Assembly: GCF_021560015.1 (NCBI RefSeq)
Contig: NZ_CP073588.1
Coordinates: 2,046,001 to 2,110,000 of the forward strand
Source of the DNA: Shewanella vesiculosa
GTDB lineage: Bacteria; Pseudomonadota; Gammaproteobacteria; Enterobacterales; Shewanellaceae
DNA: 64,000 nucleotides
Direction: 5' to 3'
Part shown: positions 1 to 9,843 of the stretch, one piece after another
Position numbering within the stretch: position 1 is the stretch's first letter
Layout of the letters: the number at the start of each line of letters is the position of its first letter
Program-made: the position numbers and the translations under genes
The notes under the pieces: generated by a model
The model's database searches: none
The model's input: only the letters and a program-made list of their open reading frames with translations
What the model was told of the DNA's origin: nothing

Positions 1-1011
1 AGTTGCTGCACGGCCTGATGCCATTAATGGATCGTTAATATCACGAAAGATATCGCTACCGACGTTACCGTTTAAGTCAAAACCTTTGGCTTGCATTTCG
101 TTAAAGGTGTCTGCGATACCTAAGGCTAATTGACCAAGTTCAGTACTGGCCGGTAACAAGGTATCGTCACGAAAAGAGAATAAAGACTGTAATTGACCGC
201 CTATTTTTGCAGGATCAATAATGAGCGTTTTATCGCCAATAGAAGCATTAATGCGCGGTTCATTTGGATATGGATCGCCTGGACTCATGCCAATTGACAT
301 CGACACTTCACCTGACACCAACATCACTGAACCGCCTAGCATAATTGATTTTGCGCCGGTATCTAACGGAATAACATTCACCTGAGCATACTCACTCAGT
401 TCTAGTATCAATGAATCTTGCTTATCCAATAACTGACTGTCTTCGCCTTGAGATTTCATTAACTCTAAATTGATGCGACCTAATTCTTTACTGATTTCAT
501 TAACACGAACTGTAACCGATTCTATTTGGCTATTAGTTTGCTTTACCTGACCATCGAGTTGTGATTGCATTTGATTTAGGCCAATGGCTAACTGTTCAGC
601 AGAGCTGAGACTACTGCCGCGAATGCCTAAATCGGTCGGTAAGTCGGCTACATTATTAATGCTGGCAAAAAAATCATTTAAATTTGCTGGTAACATTTTA
701 CCAATTTGAGAATAAATCTGGTCTAACTCACTTAACTTACTGTAAGAGGTTTCAGCCGCACTCATGCTGGTTTGGCCTATGCGTAACTCGCGCGCAGCAA
801 ACTCGTTATAAACACGTTTTACGTCAGTAACATAAGTACCTGTACCATAAAAACTATTACCCAAGCGTTGCGATTCTAAAGTGGTCTGGGTGGCAACTTG
901 CCTGTTGTAACCAGCAGTATTTGCATTGGCAATGTTATTACTGGTGACACCTAATTGCGCTTGAGATGCTTGAACGCCTGTGCGAGCGATATTGAGTAAG
1001 TCAATCGACAT
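1..1011 (-). CDS. flgK: Flagellar hook-associated protein FlgK (partial, N-terminal part)
   Basis: FlgK (HAP1) forms the junction between the flagellar hook and the filament. The gene begins at 1011 and runs off the left edge, so about 337 N-terminal residues are visible. The N-terminus (MSIDLLNIARTGVQASQ, then NNIANANTAGYNRQ) is the rod/hook/HAP helical signature, and a long coiled-coil-like, Gln/Ser-rich stretch follows. Its ATG overlaps the stop codon of flgJ by one base (TAATG), so it is translationally coupled as the distal gene of the flgFGHIJK operon. No frame disruption is seen in the visible part. The identification is secure; the C-terminal half cannot be assessed. Confidence 0.95.
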   Translation of the reverse strand, partial: MSIDLLNIARTGVQASQAQLGVTSNNIANANTAGYNRQVATQTTLESQRLGNSFYGTGTYVTDVKRVYNEFAARELRIGQTSMSAAETSYSKLSELDQIYSQIGKMLPANLNDFFASINNVADLPTDLGIRGSSLSSAEQLAIGLNQMQSQLDGQVKQTNSQIESVTVRVNEISKELGRINLELMKSQGEDSQLLDKQDSLILELSEYAQVNVIPLDTGAKSIMLGGSVMLVSGEVSMSIGMSPGDPYPNEPRINASIGDKTLIIDPAKIGGQLQSLFSFRDDTLLPASTELGQLALGIADTFNEMQAKGFDLNGNVGSDIFRDINDPLMASGRAAT

Positions 1012-2144
1012 TATTTAGTCTCCACAGGTAATACAGATTTAAGGCCTTCTTTTACCGACTTCATCACATTGATAACTTTATTGGCATATTGAGGGTCGGT
1101 GGCATAGCCTGCTTTTTGCAGTGCTTTAATAAACTGAGTCGGCTCTGCGGCAACTTTACGCGCATCTTGATAACGATCACCTTGGCTAATAAACGACACA
1201 AAATCGTTAAAGCTCTGTTCAAGGTTGTCATACATTCTGAAATCCGCTTTTTGTTGCACCGCTATGCCCTTTTCAAATTCCAATGTATTGACAGAGGTTT
1301 TGTCACCCTGCCAACGTTTATCAGCTTTGATATTAAATAAGTTATTACTCATAGTGCCGTCATTACGACGTACCACTTTTTGGCCCCAGCCGGTTTCGAG
1401 TGCTGATTGAGCGATTAACACTTCAGCTGAGGTACCCAAGGATTTAGCCGCTTTTTCAGCGTGAGGATACAACACCGAAATAAAATGTTCTGGACTGGTA
1501 AATTGACTTACCGCAATACCTTTGCTTTTTGCCATAGGGGTATCAACCGGCGGCAAACTTTTGCCCGTTTGTAACGCTTGGCTGGTTAATTGCTCGCCGC
1601 GTAACACACTGTCTAATTGATCACCAGATAACACCCGAGAAAGCTTGGCCGTCATAGGTTGCATAGACTGCGCATGATCAATAACTGAATGCGATGCCGC
1701 TATTTGATCTTTTGGTGCTATAGCATCTAAGGTGTCTTTATCTAACTCTGTAGCTGGCGCAACAAACATGCTCGGGTTTACTTTGTAGTCGCTATTACCG
1801 CGTAATACTGATGCCGGAGTAATAGGGCTATTTTCTGGGTCTAATTGCTGCACCATCATTTCAGCCAGCCCTAGCATGCCTTTATTGGATAAATCGACAG
1901 ACATTTGTTGATCACGCATTTGTTCAAAAAATGCTGTTGTTTCACTGTTCATTGGATTGTCTGACTTGAACGCGGCATTGGCATCTCGCATGCTTTTCAT
2001 GAGCATTTGAATAAAGATCCCTTCAAATTGCTTAGCCGCTTCTTTAAGTGCCCCCTTCTCGTCTTTCTGGGCTTGGACACGAAGTGAATCTAGTCCTCCT
2101 AGATCCAGAAAGTTCGATGAAGCTGACAACTTTTCCATAGTCAT
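1011..2144 (-). CDS. flgJ: FlgJ, rod cap and peptidoglycan hydrolase
   Basis: A two-domain periplasmic protein of 377 residues. The N-terminal part (about residues 30-110, with KQFEGIFIQMLMKSMRDA) is the rod-binding or rod-cap domain that scaffolds assembly of the flagellar rod. The C-terminal part (about 215-370) is a GH73-type glucosaminidase/muramidase with the conserved catalytic-Glu segment QSALETGWG, used to open the peptidoglycan as the rod passes. The length fits dual-domain FlgJ of gammaproteobacteria. It lies between flgI and flgK in the same operon, and its stop overlaps the flgK start. The start given is the upstream methionine MTMEK; the second Met is also possible. Confidence 0.95.
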   Translation of the reverse strand: MTMEKLSASSNFLDLGGLDSLRVQAQKDEKGALKEAAKQFEGIFIQMLMKSMRDANAAFKSDNPMNSETTAFFEQMRDQQMSVDLSNKGMLGLAEMMVQQLDPENSPITPASVLRGNSDYKVNPSMFVAPATELDKDTLDAIAPKDQIAASHSVIDHAQSMQPMTAKLSRVLSGDQLDSVLRGEQLTSQALQTGKSLPPVDTPMAKSKGIAVSQFTSPEHFISVLYPHAEKAAKSLGTSAEVLIAQSALETGWGQKVVRRNDGTMSNNLFNIKADKRWQGDKTSVNTLEFEKGIAVQQKADFRMYDNLEQSFNDFVSFISQGDRYQDARKVAAEPTQFIKALQKAGYATDPQYANKVINVMKSVKEGLKSVLPVETK

Positions 2145-2155
2145 TCCGACAATAT

Positions 2156-3253
2156 TTAGATGATGATAAGTTCACCATGCAAAGCGCCTGCCATTTTTAA
2201 CGCTTCAAGTATGGCAAGAACATCTGATGGTGCTGCGCCCACTAGATTCACGGCTCTGACAAGCTCATCAAGAGTGGTGCCTGGATTAAACATAAACATA
2301 CGACGATCTTTTTCTGACACATCAATCGTACTGTTGGTGGTAACAACCGTATTACCACCCGCTAAGGGGTTGGGTTGTGATACTTGCGTAGCTTCGGCAA
2401 TAGTCACGGTTAATCCACCGTGGGTCACAGCCGCAGGCAGTAACTTGACATTTTGACCAACCACAATGGTGCCAGTACGAGAGTTAACAATGACTTTGGC
2501 TGACTCTTCAGCCGGAATAACCTCAATGTTTTCTAATGTCGATAAAAACGATACCCGCTGTGATGCGTCGCGCGGTGCACTGACTTGAATAGAAGTAGCA
2601 TCAATAGCTTTTGCCATGTCGGGGCCAAGTAAATCGTTAATCGCATCGGCAGTACGTTTGGCGGTAGAAAAATCTGAGCGACGTAAATTAAATGTCAGGT
2701 AATCACCACTAGCAAACGGACTGATCACACTGCGTTCAACAATGGCGCCACTTGGAATTCGACCAACCGTTGGCGTATTTTGAATCACCATAGAGCCATC
2801 AAGCCCTTCGGCACTAAAGCCACTCACAATTAAGCTGCCCTGAGCAATGGCATACACATTGCCGTCAACCCCTTTTAAGAAGGTTTGTAATAAGGTGCCA
2901 CCACGTAAACTTTTTGCCTCACCTAAACTAGACACGGTAATGTCAAGATTTTGACCCGGCTTGATAAAAGCCGGCATTTCAGCGTGTACAGCAACAACGG
3001 CTACGTTCTTTGAATTTGGTCGAACTGATTCAGGTAAATTAATGCCAAAGTTTTTTAGCATGGTTCTAAATGTTTGTTCGGTATATCGGGTTTTCTCCCC
3101 GGTACCAGGCAAACCAACAACTAACCCATAACCCACTAGTTGGTTACTTCGTACTCCCTGAATACTGGCGATATCTTTAATCCGCTCTGCATTTGCAGAA
3201 GCGCTGAGCATTAATATCGACGCAACAAGCGACACGATCAATTTAGTTTTCAT
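2156..3253 (-). CDS. flgI: FlgI, flagellar P-ring protein
   Basis: FlgI builds the periplasmic P ring around the distal rod. The 365-residue product starts with a Sec signal peptide (hydrophobic core about 7-20, cleavage after SANA). The mature protein opens [20 protein letters not shown], a hallmark of the family, and it ends [16 protein letters not shown]. The length is typical and the frame is intact. It sits 10 bases downstream of flgH and 11 bases upstream of flgJ, within the flgFGHIJK operon. FlgA, encoded at 11150-11858, is the chaperone known to assist P-ring assembly. Confidence 0.97.
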   Translation of the reverse strand: MKTKLIVSLVASILMLSASANAERIKDIASIQGVRSNQLVGYGLVVGLPGTGEKTRYTEQTFRTMLKNFGINLPESVRPNSKNVAVVAVHAEMPAFIKPGQNLDITVSSLGEAKSLRGGTLLQTFLKGVDGNVYAIAQGSLIVSGFSAEGLDGSMVIQNTPTVGRIPSGAIVERSVISPFASGDYLTFNLRRSDFSTAKRTADAINDLLGPDMAKAIDATSIQVSAPRDASQRVSFLSTLENIEVIPAEESAKVIVNSRTGTIVVGQNVKLLPAAVTHGGLTVTIAEATQVSQPNPLAGGNTVVTTNSTIDVSEKDRRMFMFNPGTTLDELVRAVNLVGAAPSDVLAILEALKMAGALHGELIII

Positions 3254-3263
3254 GCATTACTCC

Positions 3264-3938
3264 TTAGAAAGGCCACCAGTCACTCATAAAGAATGAACTC
3301 AGCCAACCGACTTTTTGGGAGTCAGCAAACGTACCGGTACCGCTATACTGAAAACGAGCGTTAGCCACTCGTGTAGAATCAATTGTATTATCTGGGTTAA
3401 TGTCTTCACTGCGGATCATGCCAGTGACGCGAATAAACTCATCACCGTTATTGATCGAAATCCATTTTTCACCACGGATAACTAAATTGCCGTTGCTAAG
3501 TACTTGAATGATATTGGCTGAAATACTGCCATCTAAACTGTTTGATTGATCGGCATCTGATTCTCGCTTGGTATTCATACTGTCGTTATAACCAAGATCG
3601 AGCGGGATACCACTTATAGACACATTTTTGCCACCAGCATAAATTGGCTCGACGGTTAAGTCGGTGCCTTTTTTGATTTGGTTATAGGCACTTTTTTTCG
3701 CCTGGGTTGATTCTTTTAAGGTCACAGTGATGATGTCACCGACCCGATGCGCACGAATATCGGAATACAAGCTTGATGTCTGGCTATCAAGATAAATAGA
3801 TCCCGTTGGCACCACTTGCGTTGGTACAGTATCTGGGTATACCGGCGCATAAAATGGATCATCAGCAATCGGTTTCTTGGGCGTAGAACTGCACCCAGCC
3901 AATAACAATACTGACGCTAACGCAATGTATTTAATCAT
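3264..3938 (-). CDS. flgH: FlgH, flagellar L-ring lipoprotein
   Basis: FlgH makes the outer-membrane L ring that lets the rod/hook pass through. The 224-residue protein has a lipoprotein signal with a lipobox LLAGC, so Cys16 should be lipidated. The central region contains [19 protein letters not shown] and [11 protein letters not shown], both conserved in FlgH. The C-terminus is aromatic, as usual in this family. In Shewanella and Vibrio the H and T rings formed with FlgO, FlgP and FlgT (also encoded here) associate with the L/P rings. The gene lies between flgG and flgI with short spacers, indicating cotranscription. Confidence 0.97.
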   Translation of the reverse strand: MIKYIALASVLLLAGCSSTPKKPIADDPFYAPVYPDTVPTQVVPTGSIYLDSQTSSLYSDIRAHRVGDIITVTLKESTQAKKSAYNQIKKGTDLTVEPIYAGGKNVSISGIPLDLGYNDSMNTKRESDADQSNSLDGSISANIIQVLSNGNLVIRGEKWISINNGDEFIRVTGMIRSEDINPDNTIDSTRVANARFQYSGTGTFADSQKVGWLSSFFMSDWWPF

Positions 3939-3947
3939 GTTAGCTCC

Positions 3948-4737
3948 TTAGAGATTCTGATTAATATAAGACAGCATCTGATCAACCGCCGAGATAACTT
4001 TGGAGTTCATCTCGTAAATACGTTGACCTTGAATAAGGTTAACCAATTCTTCTGTCACATTAACGTTAGAGGTTTCCAATGCGCCTTGGCGGATAGAACC
4101 TAAACCGTCTTGTGATGCAGTACCTTGAATAGGCGTGCCACTCGCACCTGTTTCGGTGTATAAGTTTTGCCCTAATGGATCTAAACCTGCAGGGTTAATA
4201 AAATCGGTCATGGTTAACTGGCCAATAATCTGACTGGCAGCTGTACCTGGGGTTTGCACTGACACTTCACCCGAGGCCGACACCGTAATACTGGTGGAGT
4301 TTTCTGGAATAGTGATAGGCGGTTGAACCACATAACCAGAACCTGGTGTGACGATTTGGCCGGTATCATCTAAGCTGAACTGGCCGTTACGGGTATAGGC
4401 TGCTGTACCATCTGGCATTTGCACCTCAAAAAAGCCCGAACCTTCAATCATTAAATCTAATGAGTTATCTGTAGTCAGCATGTTGCCTTGGGTAAACATT
4501 TTTTTGCGTGGCAACCACTTTAGTACCTGCACCAATGTTTAAACCATTAGGTAACTTGCTATTGTCTGAGCTAATGCCACCAGCTTGGTTAACCGTTTGA
4601 TAAAGAAGGTCTTCAAATACTGCACGACTTTTCTTAAATCCAACGGTACTGGCGTTAGCCACGTTATTTGAAATAACCGCAATATTGGTTTGTTGGGCGT
4701 CGACACCGGTTTTACTTATCCATAACGCTGGATGCAT
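3948..4737 (-). CDS. flgG: FlgG, distal rod protein (single-base frameshift)
   Basis: FlgG forms the distal flagellar rod. The 5' segment (4465-4737) encodes [20 protein letters not shown] through [11 protein letters not shown]. The 3' segment continues in another frame with [20 protein letters not shown] to the C-terminal helix. The break coincides with a run of seven A (plus-strand T7 at 4499-4505); with six, the protein reads ATQKMFTQG and is 262 residues long, the standard FlgG length. Both halves are fully conserved, so this is most likely a sequence error and not a decayed gene. The gene lies between flgF and flgH. If the frameshift were real the cell would lack a distal rod and be non-motile. 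Confidence 0.93.
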
Positions 4738-4748
4738 AATAATTACTC

Positions 4749-5492
4749 CTAACTAATTCTCATCAAGGAAGTGGACGCTCGATCAATCTCTTCAGCGTTC
4801 TTCATCATTTTGACTTGCATTTCGTATTGACGTTGAATATCAATCATGGCGACCATTTCATGCACAGAATTAACATTACTGCCTTCGACCGCACCACTTT
4901 CAACTTGAACGCCTGGGTCGTTTGGCGCATTGCCACCGGCAATAAGACGAAATAAACCATCTTCACCGCGCATAAGGTTTTCGTTACCAGGATTAACTAA
5001 CTTAATCCTTCCGACCTCTTCTATTACCTCTGCTGTTGCCCCTTGAGGGCGTACAGAAATAATACCGTTGGCCGAAATCTCTATTTTTTCAACTGGAATG
5101 GGTAACACAATGGGACCTGAAGCGCCCATAACGGGACGATCACGGCTATTTAATAACAAGCCGGTACTGTCAATTTTTAGACTACCAGCGCGGGTATATG
5201 CCTCGGAACCATCAGCCGCCTGCACAGCAAGCCAGCCATCTCCTTTAACCGCAATATCAAGATCGCGACCAGTAGTTTTAATGGGGCCGCCATTAAAGTT
5301 ACTGCCTGGGCTTTCCATCATCGAAAATACCCGTGTAGGCAAACCCTCACCAAATGCCTGCATTGAACGGGCTTGGACCATGTCAGCTTTAAATCCATCA
5401 GTATTCGCGTTAGCAAGATTGTTCGCACTCACTGCAAGGGCATTCATCCCTTGCTTTGCGCCGCTCATGGCAATATAAAGAAATTTGTCCAT
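4749..5492 (-). CDS. flgF: FlgF, proximal rod protein
   Basis: FlgF is one of the proximal rod subunits. I chose the start [14 protein letters not shown] at 5492 in preference to an upstream in-frame Met at 5507, because FlgF proteins begin at this position and a GGAG ribosome-binding site lies six bases before it. The N-terminal helix with [14 protein letters not shown] and the C-terminal [17 protein letters not shown] are the two terminal rod-family helices that form the axial coiled coil. At 247 residues the length is normal. It is the first gene of the flgFGHIJK operon and is preceded by a sigma54-type promoter at 5541-5555. Confidence 0.96.
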   Translation of the reverse strand: MDKFLYIAMSGAKQGMNALAVSANNLANANTDGFKADMVQARSMQAFGEGLPTRVFSMMESPGSNFNGGPIKTTGRDLDIAVKGDGWLAVQAADGSEAYTRAGSLKIDSTGLLLNSRDRPVMGASGPIVLPIPVEKIEISANGIISVRPQGATAEVIEEVGRIKLVNPGNENLMRGEDGLFRLIAGGNAPNDPGVQVESGAVEGSNVNSVHEMVAMIDIQRQYEMQVKMMKNAEEIDRASTSLMRIS

Positions 5493-5538
5493 TTTTTGCT
5501 CCGTCAAACTTTCTGCAAAAACACTATATACACAGAAT

Positions 5539-5557
5539 AAGCAAGCATCATGCCAAC
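5539..5557 (-). promoter_or_regulatory. Sigma54-type promoter of the flgFGHIJK operon
   Basis: Read on the minus strand the site is TGGCATGATGCTTGC, with GG (5553-5554) and GC (5541-5542) separated by exactly 10 bases, the -24/-12 arrangement of RpoN promoters. It lies about 50 bases before the flgF start. Middle-class flagellar operons in polar flagellates are known to use RpoN with FlrC, so the context agrees. Confidence 0.75.
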
Positions 5558-5687
5558 GATTTTTAAGTGAGAGGATTGAGATGTAACTGTATGAATCAGT
5601 TAATCAATAAAATTAATGGGTAGCGCATGAGTGTCAAAAAAGCTTCTATCGACGCGAGGGGTGTAATAACGGGGACAAGTAACGAGG

Positions 5688-5724
5688 TGAAAAAGGCAAG
5701 GTGTTGCCGTAAACGGCAACACCT
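5688..5724 (-). terminator. Rho-independent terminator after flgBCDE
   Basis: A perfect 11-bp inverted repeat (AGGTGTTGCCG and its complement, loop of four) lies at 5699-5724, 19 bases after the flgE stop. On the minus strand it is followed by TGCCTTTTTC, a short U-rich tract. It would separate the flgBCDE transcript from the flgF promoter region. Confidence 0.8.
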
Positions 5725-5742
5725 ATATAGCCTAAGGATCAT

Positions 5743-7122
5743 TTAGCGGATCTGTAATATCGTTTGGTTCAAGGTATTGTTAACTTCAAGCGTACGTGAG
5801 TTAGCTTGGAAGTTACGCTGAGCTGAGATTAAATCGACCAGCTCAGTGGTTAAATCAACGTTTGACTGTTCAAGTGCAGAAGAGCGAATACTACCAAATG
5901 TACCACTATTTGCCTCACCAGCTAATGCTGCACCTGAATCTAAACTGGCTTTCCAAGAGGTATTACCCACCTGAGTAAGACCTTGCTCATTAGCAAAACG
6001 TACTAATGCCACCCGCGCTAACGGCACAGTTGAACCATTACTATAACTAGCGGTAATCAGACCGTCAGACCCAATACCAACATTGGTTAATCGCCCTACG
6101 GTAATACCATCTTGAGTCAATTCAGTGACTTCAAATGGAGAAGCATACTGAGTTGGATTATTAAATTTTATCGTAAGTGTTTGAGTGCCGTCGGCTCCAG
6201 GGCCCAAAGCACCTGCACCGCCAGAACCTAATGCTTCAGTGGTAATGTTAGCCGGATCACTGCCAGTATAAGCACCTACAGAGTTAAATTTAAGCACCGC
6301 TCCTGACCAGACGCCACCTAATCCATCGGGATTAGCAGCAGATGCTGTACCCGTCGCATCAGCAGTGCCATCACCATTGGTATCTGTTGAATAAGTACCA
6401 GCGCCAGCCGCAACATCAACTGGATCGCCATCAACTGCATAAAAGGCAACCCAATTACTTTCACCTGTAAATGAACCATTGGTCGGTTTAATAAAATAAG
6501 TGGTCATAATGTGCGATTCACCTAATGAATCGTAAATCGTCACCGAGGTAGAATTATTAAACGTATCAGAATCAGCAGGATTAAAATTAGCTGGGTCTAA
6601 TGCGGTTTCACCCACATTAAGGTTCATTTGCAAACCAACATTTCCGGTTTGCACTGGGCTACCTGCAGTGTCAGGGATCTTAATCGGTTGGGTTGTGGTT
6701 AAACTCACAGAAGTCGAGTTACCATCTTCATCAACAGGGAAACCTTGTAAAAAGTTACCCGCAGAGTCGACCATATAGTTGGCCGAGTCAACTTTAAATG
6801 CCCCTGCACGTGTATATGACTGATCTTGCGACCCTAACTCAGACGACGTAACGAAGAAACCACCGCCACTGATAGCCATATCCAGTGAGTTACTGGTAAA
6901 TTGCAAGCTACCTTGATGAAATTGCTGTGCCACTTGAGTGGTGGTTGCTCCACCACCGACAGCGGTTTTACTGTTCGAAAAAATAGAATTTGCGTACACA
7001 TCAGCAAACTCGGCTCGTGATTCTTTGAAACCAATAGTATTCACGTTTGCGATATTATTCGCGGTTGTATTTAAGTCTTTTTGCGCGGCAGCAATACCAC
7101 TCAGTGCAATGTTAAATGACAT
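5743..7122 (-). CDS. flgE: FlgE, flagellar hook protein
   Basis: FlgE polymerises into the curved hook. The 459-residue protein begins MSFNIALSGIAAAQKDLNTT with NNIANVNTIGFKESRAEF, and ends with a helix containing TELVDLISAQRNFQANSRTLE; these two segments form the D0 coiled-coil domain. The middle (about residues 150-330) is Gly/Ala/Asp/Thr-rich and is the surface-exposed, variable hook domain. It follows flgD by about 60 bases and ends in a terminator at 5699-5724. The length is in the usual range for Shewanella-type hooks, and the frame is intact. Confidence 0.96.
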   Translation of the reverse strand: MSFNIALSGIAAAQKDLNTTANNIANVNTIGFKESRAEFADVYANSIFSNSKTAVGGGATTTQVAQQFHQGSLQFTSNSLDMAISGGGFFVTSSELGSQDQSYTRAGAFKVDSANYMVDSAGNFLQGFPVDEDGNSTSVSLTTTQPIKIPDTAGSPVQTGNVGLQMNLNVGETALDPANFNPADSDTFNNSTSVTIYDSLGESHIMTTYFIKPTNGSFTGESNWVAFYAVDGDPVDVAAGAGTYSTDTNGDGTADATGTASAANPDGLGGVWSGAVLKFNSVGAYTGSDPANITTEALGSGGAGALGPGADGTQTLTIKFNNPTQYASPFEVTELTQDGITVGRLTNVGIGSDGLITASYSNGSTVPLARVALVRFANEQGLTQVGNTSWKASLDSGAALAGEANSGTFGSIRSSALEQSNVDLTTELVDLISAQRNFQANSRTLEVNNTLNQTILQIR

Positions 7123-7182
7123 AGTTCACCTCTCACAATTAATTCATTTATCAATAAAGCCAATAATTCAATACAGGCCTTA

Positions 7183-7968
7183 CTATGTTTCAGATACTGC
7201 GAGTACGTCAGATAACTTAATTCCGCCTACTCCACGCAAATTCAAAATAGCCCCTGTCGCGGCAGTGCCCAATGACACACTTGTCACGTGTGCATAAGTT
7301 GATACCGCTAAATCTTGTGCGGTGCCATCCACTTTACCACTGGCCTTAATCGAATAATTACCCGCTTTGACGGGTTGGCCATCCTTACCTAAGCCATCCC
7401 ATGTCACATCAACATTGCCGCCTTTACTGCCATCGACATCAAAGCTCTTAATCACCTGACCCGACTCATCTTCAATTTTCACCGTAATCGTTTCAATTGC
7501 AGATGGCGTACTGATCACGCCTTTAATCTCAGGGCTTTCAGTAGAAATCGCCCCGGTATCAGAAGGGATAAGTACTTTTCGACCTACTAAGCCTGATGCT
7601 TGTAACGCTTGGCTAGAACTCATTACCGTATTGAGGTTAAGGATCTCATCATTCAGATTTGAAATACCATCAACCGTCGAAAACGATGCCATTTGGGCAA
7701 TCATTTGATCATTATCAACCGGTTTAAAAGGATCTTGCATAGACAACTGTTGACTGAGTAAAGCAAAAAAATCTTCTTGCTTTAACATCTGATCTTTTGA
7801 TTCAGGGATAACACTTTCTTCGGGTAAACGAATTCCGTCAAGGAAAGGGTTCCCCGTAGTAGTGCTGGTTGTATTTGTCTGTACAGAACTTTTCGTGGTA
7901 GCACTTGTATTTGATGTGCTACTGGATTGTTGCGGTAAAGACTGACTGTAAGAATTAACGAGGCTCAT
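7183..7968 (-). CDS. flgD: FlgD, hook-capping scaffold protein
   Basis: FlgD caps the growing hook and is not retained in the finished structure. The first 50 residues are Ser/Thr/Gln-rich and probably unstructured. The conserved capping motif follows at about 58-100 (KQEDFFALLSQQLSMQDPFKPVDNDQMIAQMASFSTVDG). The second half has the FlgD Ig-like fold with VTWDGLGKDGQPVKAGNYSI. At 261 residues the length is normal. It lies between flgC and flgE in the flgBCDE operon. Confidence 0.96.
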   Translation of the reverse strand: MSLVNSYSQSLPQQSSSTSNTSATTKSSVQTNTTSTTTGNPFLDGIRLPEESVIPESKDQMLKQEDFFALLSQQLSMQDPFKPVDNDQMIAQMASFSTVDGISNLNDEILNLNTVMSSSQALQASGLVGRKVLIPSDTGAISTESPEIKGVISTPSAIETITVKIEDESGQVIKSFDVDGSKGGNVDVTWDGLGKDGQPVKAGNYSIKASGKVDGTAQDLAVSTYAHVTSVSLGTAATGAILNLRGVGGIKLSDVLAVSET

Positions 7969-7991
7969 TGTTACCTCCTTGAATAATCATA

Positions 7992-8408
7992 CTATTTACC
8001 CATCCTTAACGTCTGTTGCAACATAGACTTAGTTGCATCAGCCACCTGAACGTTCATTTGATAAGAGCGTGATGCAGAAATCATATCGGCCATTTCTTCC
8101 ATCACATTGACATTCGGTTTATAAATAAAACCATCACCATCAGCCATCGGATGATCTGGCGAGTATTCTTTTATTAATGGTTTATCACTTTCAACAATGC
8201 CTTTGACGTTAACACCCGGCGAGCTATTTTGCTGGCTATTAGCTTTAAGCATTTCAGCCTCAAAAATGGGATGACGTGCTCGATAAGTTTTATCAACACT
8301 GCTTGATACAGAATCCGCATTGGCAATATTACTGGCAGTGGTATTCAAACGCACTGACTGCGCAGACATACCTGATCCAGACACATTGAAAATATTAAAT
8401 AAACTCAT
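7992..8408 (-). CDS. flgC: FlgC, proximal rod protein
   Basis: FlgC is a rod subunit adjoining the MS ring. The 138-residue product has the N-terminal helix with LNTTASNIANADSV and the diagnostic central YKPNVNVMEEMADMISASRSYQMN, followed by a C-terminal helix ending LQQTLRMGK. Size and order are standard. Its start is two bases after the flgB stop, so expression is coupled to flgB. Confidence 0.97.
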   Translation of the reverse strand: MSLFNIFNVSGSGMSAQSVRLNTTASNIANADSVSSSVDKTYRARHPIFEAEMLKANSQQNSSPGVNVKGIVESDKPLIKEYSPDHPMADGDGFIYKPNVNVMEEMADMISASRSYQMNVQVADATKSMLQQTLRMGK

Positions 8409-8410
8409 GA

Positions 8411-8809
8411 TTAATCACCTCGCAACGCTTTACGCATGCCATTAAACTTACCTTCAAGGAAACCTAATGACATTTGATATTCGAGCGCATTTTGCATAAA
8501 TGCTGATTGTTCTTTCTGCGTATCAACAGTATTACCATCACCTGTATCGGCTTGATTTGGAACACGATATTGGACATGTTGTTGACTTAACGCTGTTAAA
8601 TCGAAATGTTTTTCTGTGGTTTGACTCATGCTCAACCCCTTCTGATGTGAGCTTGCTGCTTGCATAGCAGAAGCAAAATTAACATCTCGAGCTTTATAAT
8701 GAGGAGTATTGGCATTGGCGATGTTACTTGAAATCACTTCAGCTCTTTGAGCTCGTACGCCCAAAGAATATTGGTGAACACCTAATGCATTATCGAAATT
8801 AATCGCCAT
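8411..8809 (-). CDS. flgB: FlgB, proximal rod protein
   Basis: FlgB is the most membrane-proximal rod subunit. I placed the start at 8809 (MAINFDNALGVHQYSLG), because a GGAGG ribosome-binding site sits just upstream and homologues start here; the upstream in-frame Met at 8848 would lie inside the promoter. Family signatures are SSNIANANTPHYKARDVNF near the N-terminus and EYQMSLGFLEGKFNGMRKALRGD at the C-terminus. The product is 132 residues. It is the first gene of flgBCDE. Confidence 0.96.
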   Translation of the reverse strand: MAINFDNALGVHQYSLGVRAQRAEVISSNIANANTPHYKARDVNFASAMQAASSHQKGLSMSQTTEKHFDLTALSQQHVQYRVPNQADTGDGNTVDTQKEQSAFMQNALEYQMSLGFLEGKFNGMRKALRGD

Positions 8810-8842
8810 AAAATTGCCTCCATCAGCTAACTGATAGATATA

Positions 8843-8860
8843 AAGCAAAGGTTATGCCAA
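8843..8860 (-). promoter_or_regulatory. Sigma54-type promoter of the flgBCDE operon
   Basis: The minus strand reads TTGGCATAACCTTTGCTTT. The GG (8857-8858) and GC (8845-8846) elements are 10 bases apart, as in RpoN -24/-12 promoters. It sits 36 bases before the flgB start, so transcription would begin just ahead of the ribosome-binding site. This placement also supports the shorter flgB start. Confidence 0.8.
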
Positions 8861-8888
8861 CAATTTTTATAATGGGAGAATAAAATAA

Positions 8889-8920
8889 AAAAAACTAACA
8901 TGCCGACGATCGTCGGCATG
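8889..8920 (-). terminator. Rho-independent terminator after cheVR
   Basis: A perfect 22-base palindrome (half-site CATGCCGACGA, 8899-8920) lies 25 bases after the cheR stop. On the minus strand it is followed by TTAGTTTTTTTT, a strong U tract. It should end the cheV-cheR transcript before the flgB promoter. Confidence 0.85.
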
Positions 8921-8945
8921 AGATGAATCTAATCAACTGTTTTAG

Positions 8946-9779
8946 CTAGGTTTTTTTCTGGTAATAGATACCTGGATTACAGCGAACCATATTAAACTCT
9001 TCGGTTAATCCCGCAAGAGATTCTGACGCACCTAAGAATAAGATACCTTTAGGATTAAGTGCGGCAGCAAATTGCCGCAAAATGGTAGCCTTTGCCTCTG
9101 GCGCAAAATAAATCAATACATTACGGCAAAAAATGATATCGAACTTGCCTAATAAGCTATAACTTTCAAGTAGATTGTGTGCTCTGAAGTTCACTAAACG
9201 TTTTACGTTATCTTTCACTTTCATATTGCCAGACGGTAAAGCATCAAAAAACTGACGTTTACGCTCTTCAGACAAACCACGAGCCAGAGCTAAACCATCA
9301 TATTCAGCATTCTTACAACGCTCTAACATAGAAGGTGATAAATCTGTTGCCTGAATTGTCACGCCCCCAGGCAAAGCACCAGGTTTACGCTGTTGATATT
9401 CCAACACTGTCATCGCTAAAGAGTAAGGTTCTTGCCCTGAGGAACACGCAGCAGACCATATTTTTAATGGTCGGCCCAACTTGCTGTATTCAGGCAATAA
9501 AGAATTACTAAGTAACTCAAATGGATAACGGTCTCGAAACCATAAGGTTTCGTTAGTAGTCATCGCATCTATCACTTCGGCGCGTAATTGACGCTCTATC
9601 GGTTTCATCGACTTTTTAACCACTTCAGATAGAGAAGGCAAATTATGCTTTCCCATCAGTGGCGCTAAGCGGCTACGAACTAAATACTGTTTGTTCTCAC
9701 CTAACACAATACCGCTATGCTGCTCTAAAAACAGCCTAAATTGATTGTACTCTGCTTCAGCAAGTGATTTATCTGTCAC
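8946..9779 (-). CDS. cheR: CheR, chemoreceptor glutamate methyltransferase
   Basis: CheR uses S-adenosylmethionine to methylate glutamates on chemoreceptors during adaptation. The 277-residue protein has an N-terminal helical CheR_N domain and a Rossmann methyltransferase domain containing KIWSAACSSGQEPYSLAM (SAM site) and FDIIFCRNVLIYF, both family hallmarks. It lies downstream of cheV by 64 bases on the same strand and just upstream of the flgB promoter, the common arrangement in Shewanella and Vibrio flagellar clusters. The receptor at 43305-45311 is a plausible substrate. Frame intact. Confidence 0.96.
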   Translation of the reverse strand: MTDKSLAEAEYNQFRLFLEQHSGIVLGENKQYLVRSRLAPLMGKHNLPSLSEVVKKSMKPIERQLRAEVIDAMTTNETLWFRDRYPFELLSNSLLPEYSKLGRPLKIWSAACSSGQEPYSLAMTVLEYQQRKPGALPGGVTIQATDLSPSMLERCKNAEYDGLALARGLSEERKRQFFDALPSGNMKVKDNVKRLVNFRAHNLLESYSLLGKFDIIFCRNVLIYFAPEAKATILRQFAAALNPKGILFLGASESLAGLTEEFNMVRCNPGIYYQKKT

Positions 9780-9843
9780 ATTATCTTCCTAATATGTTTG
9801 CCGATGAGCCGACCGAACTTTCAATATTATTCATACTAAACAT

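Noticed and set aside
3948..4737. flgG as a true pseudogene
   Set aside because: Both halves are fully conserved and the break is one extra base in a homopolymer, matching a pattern across unrelated genes in the window.
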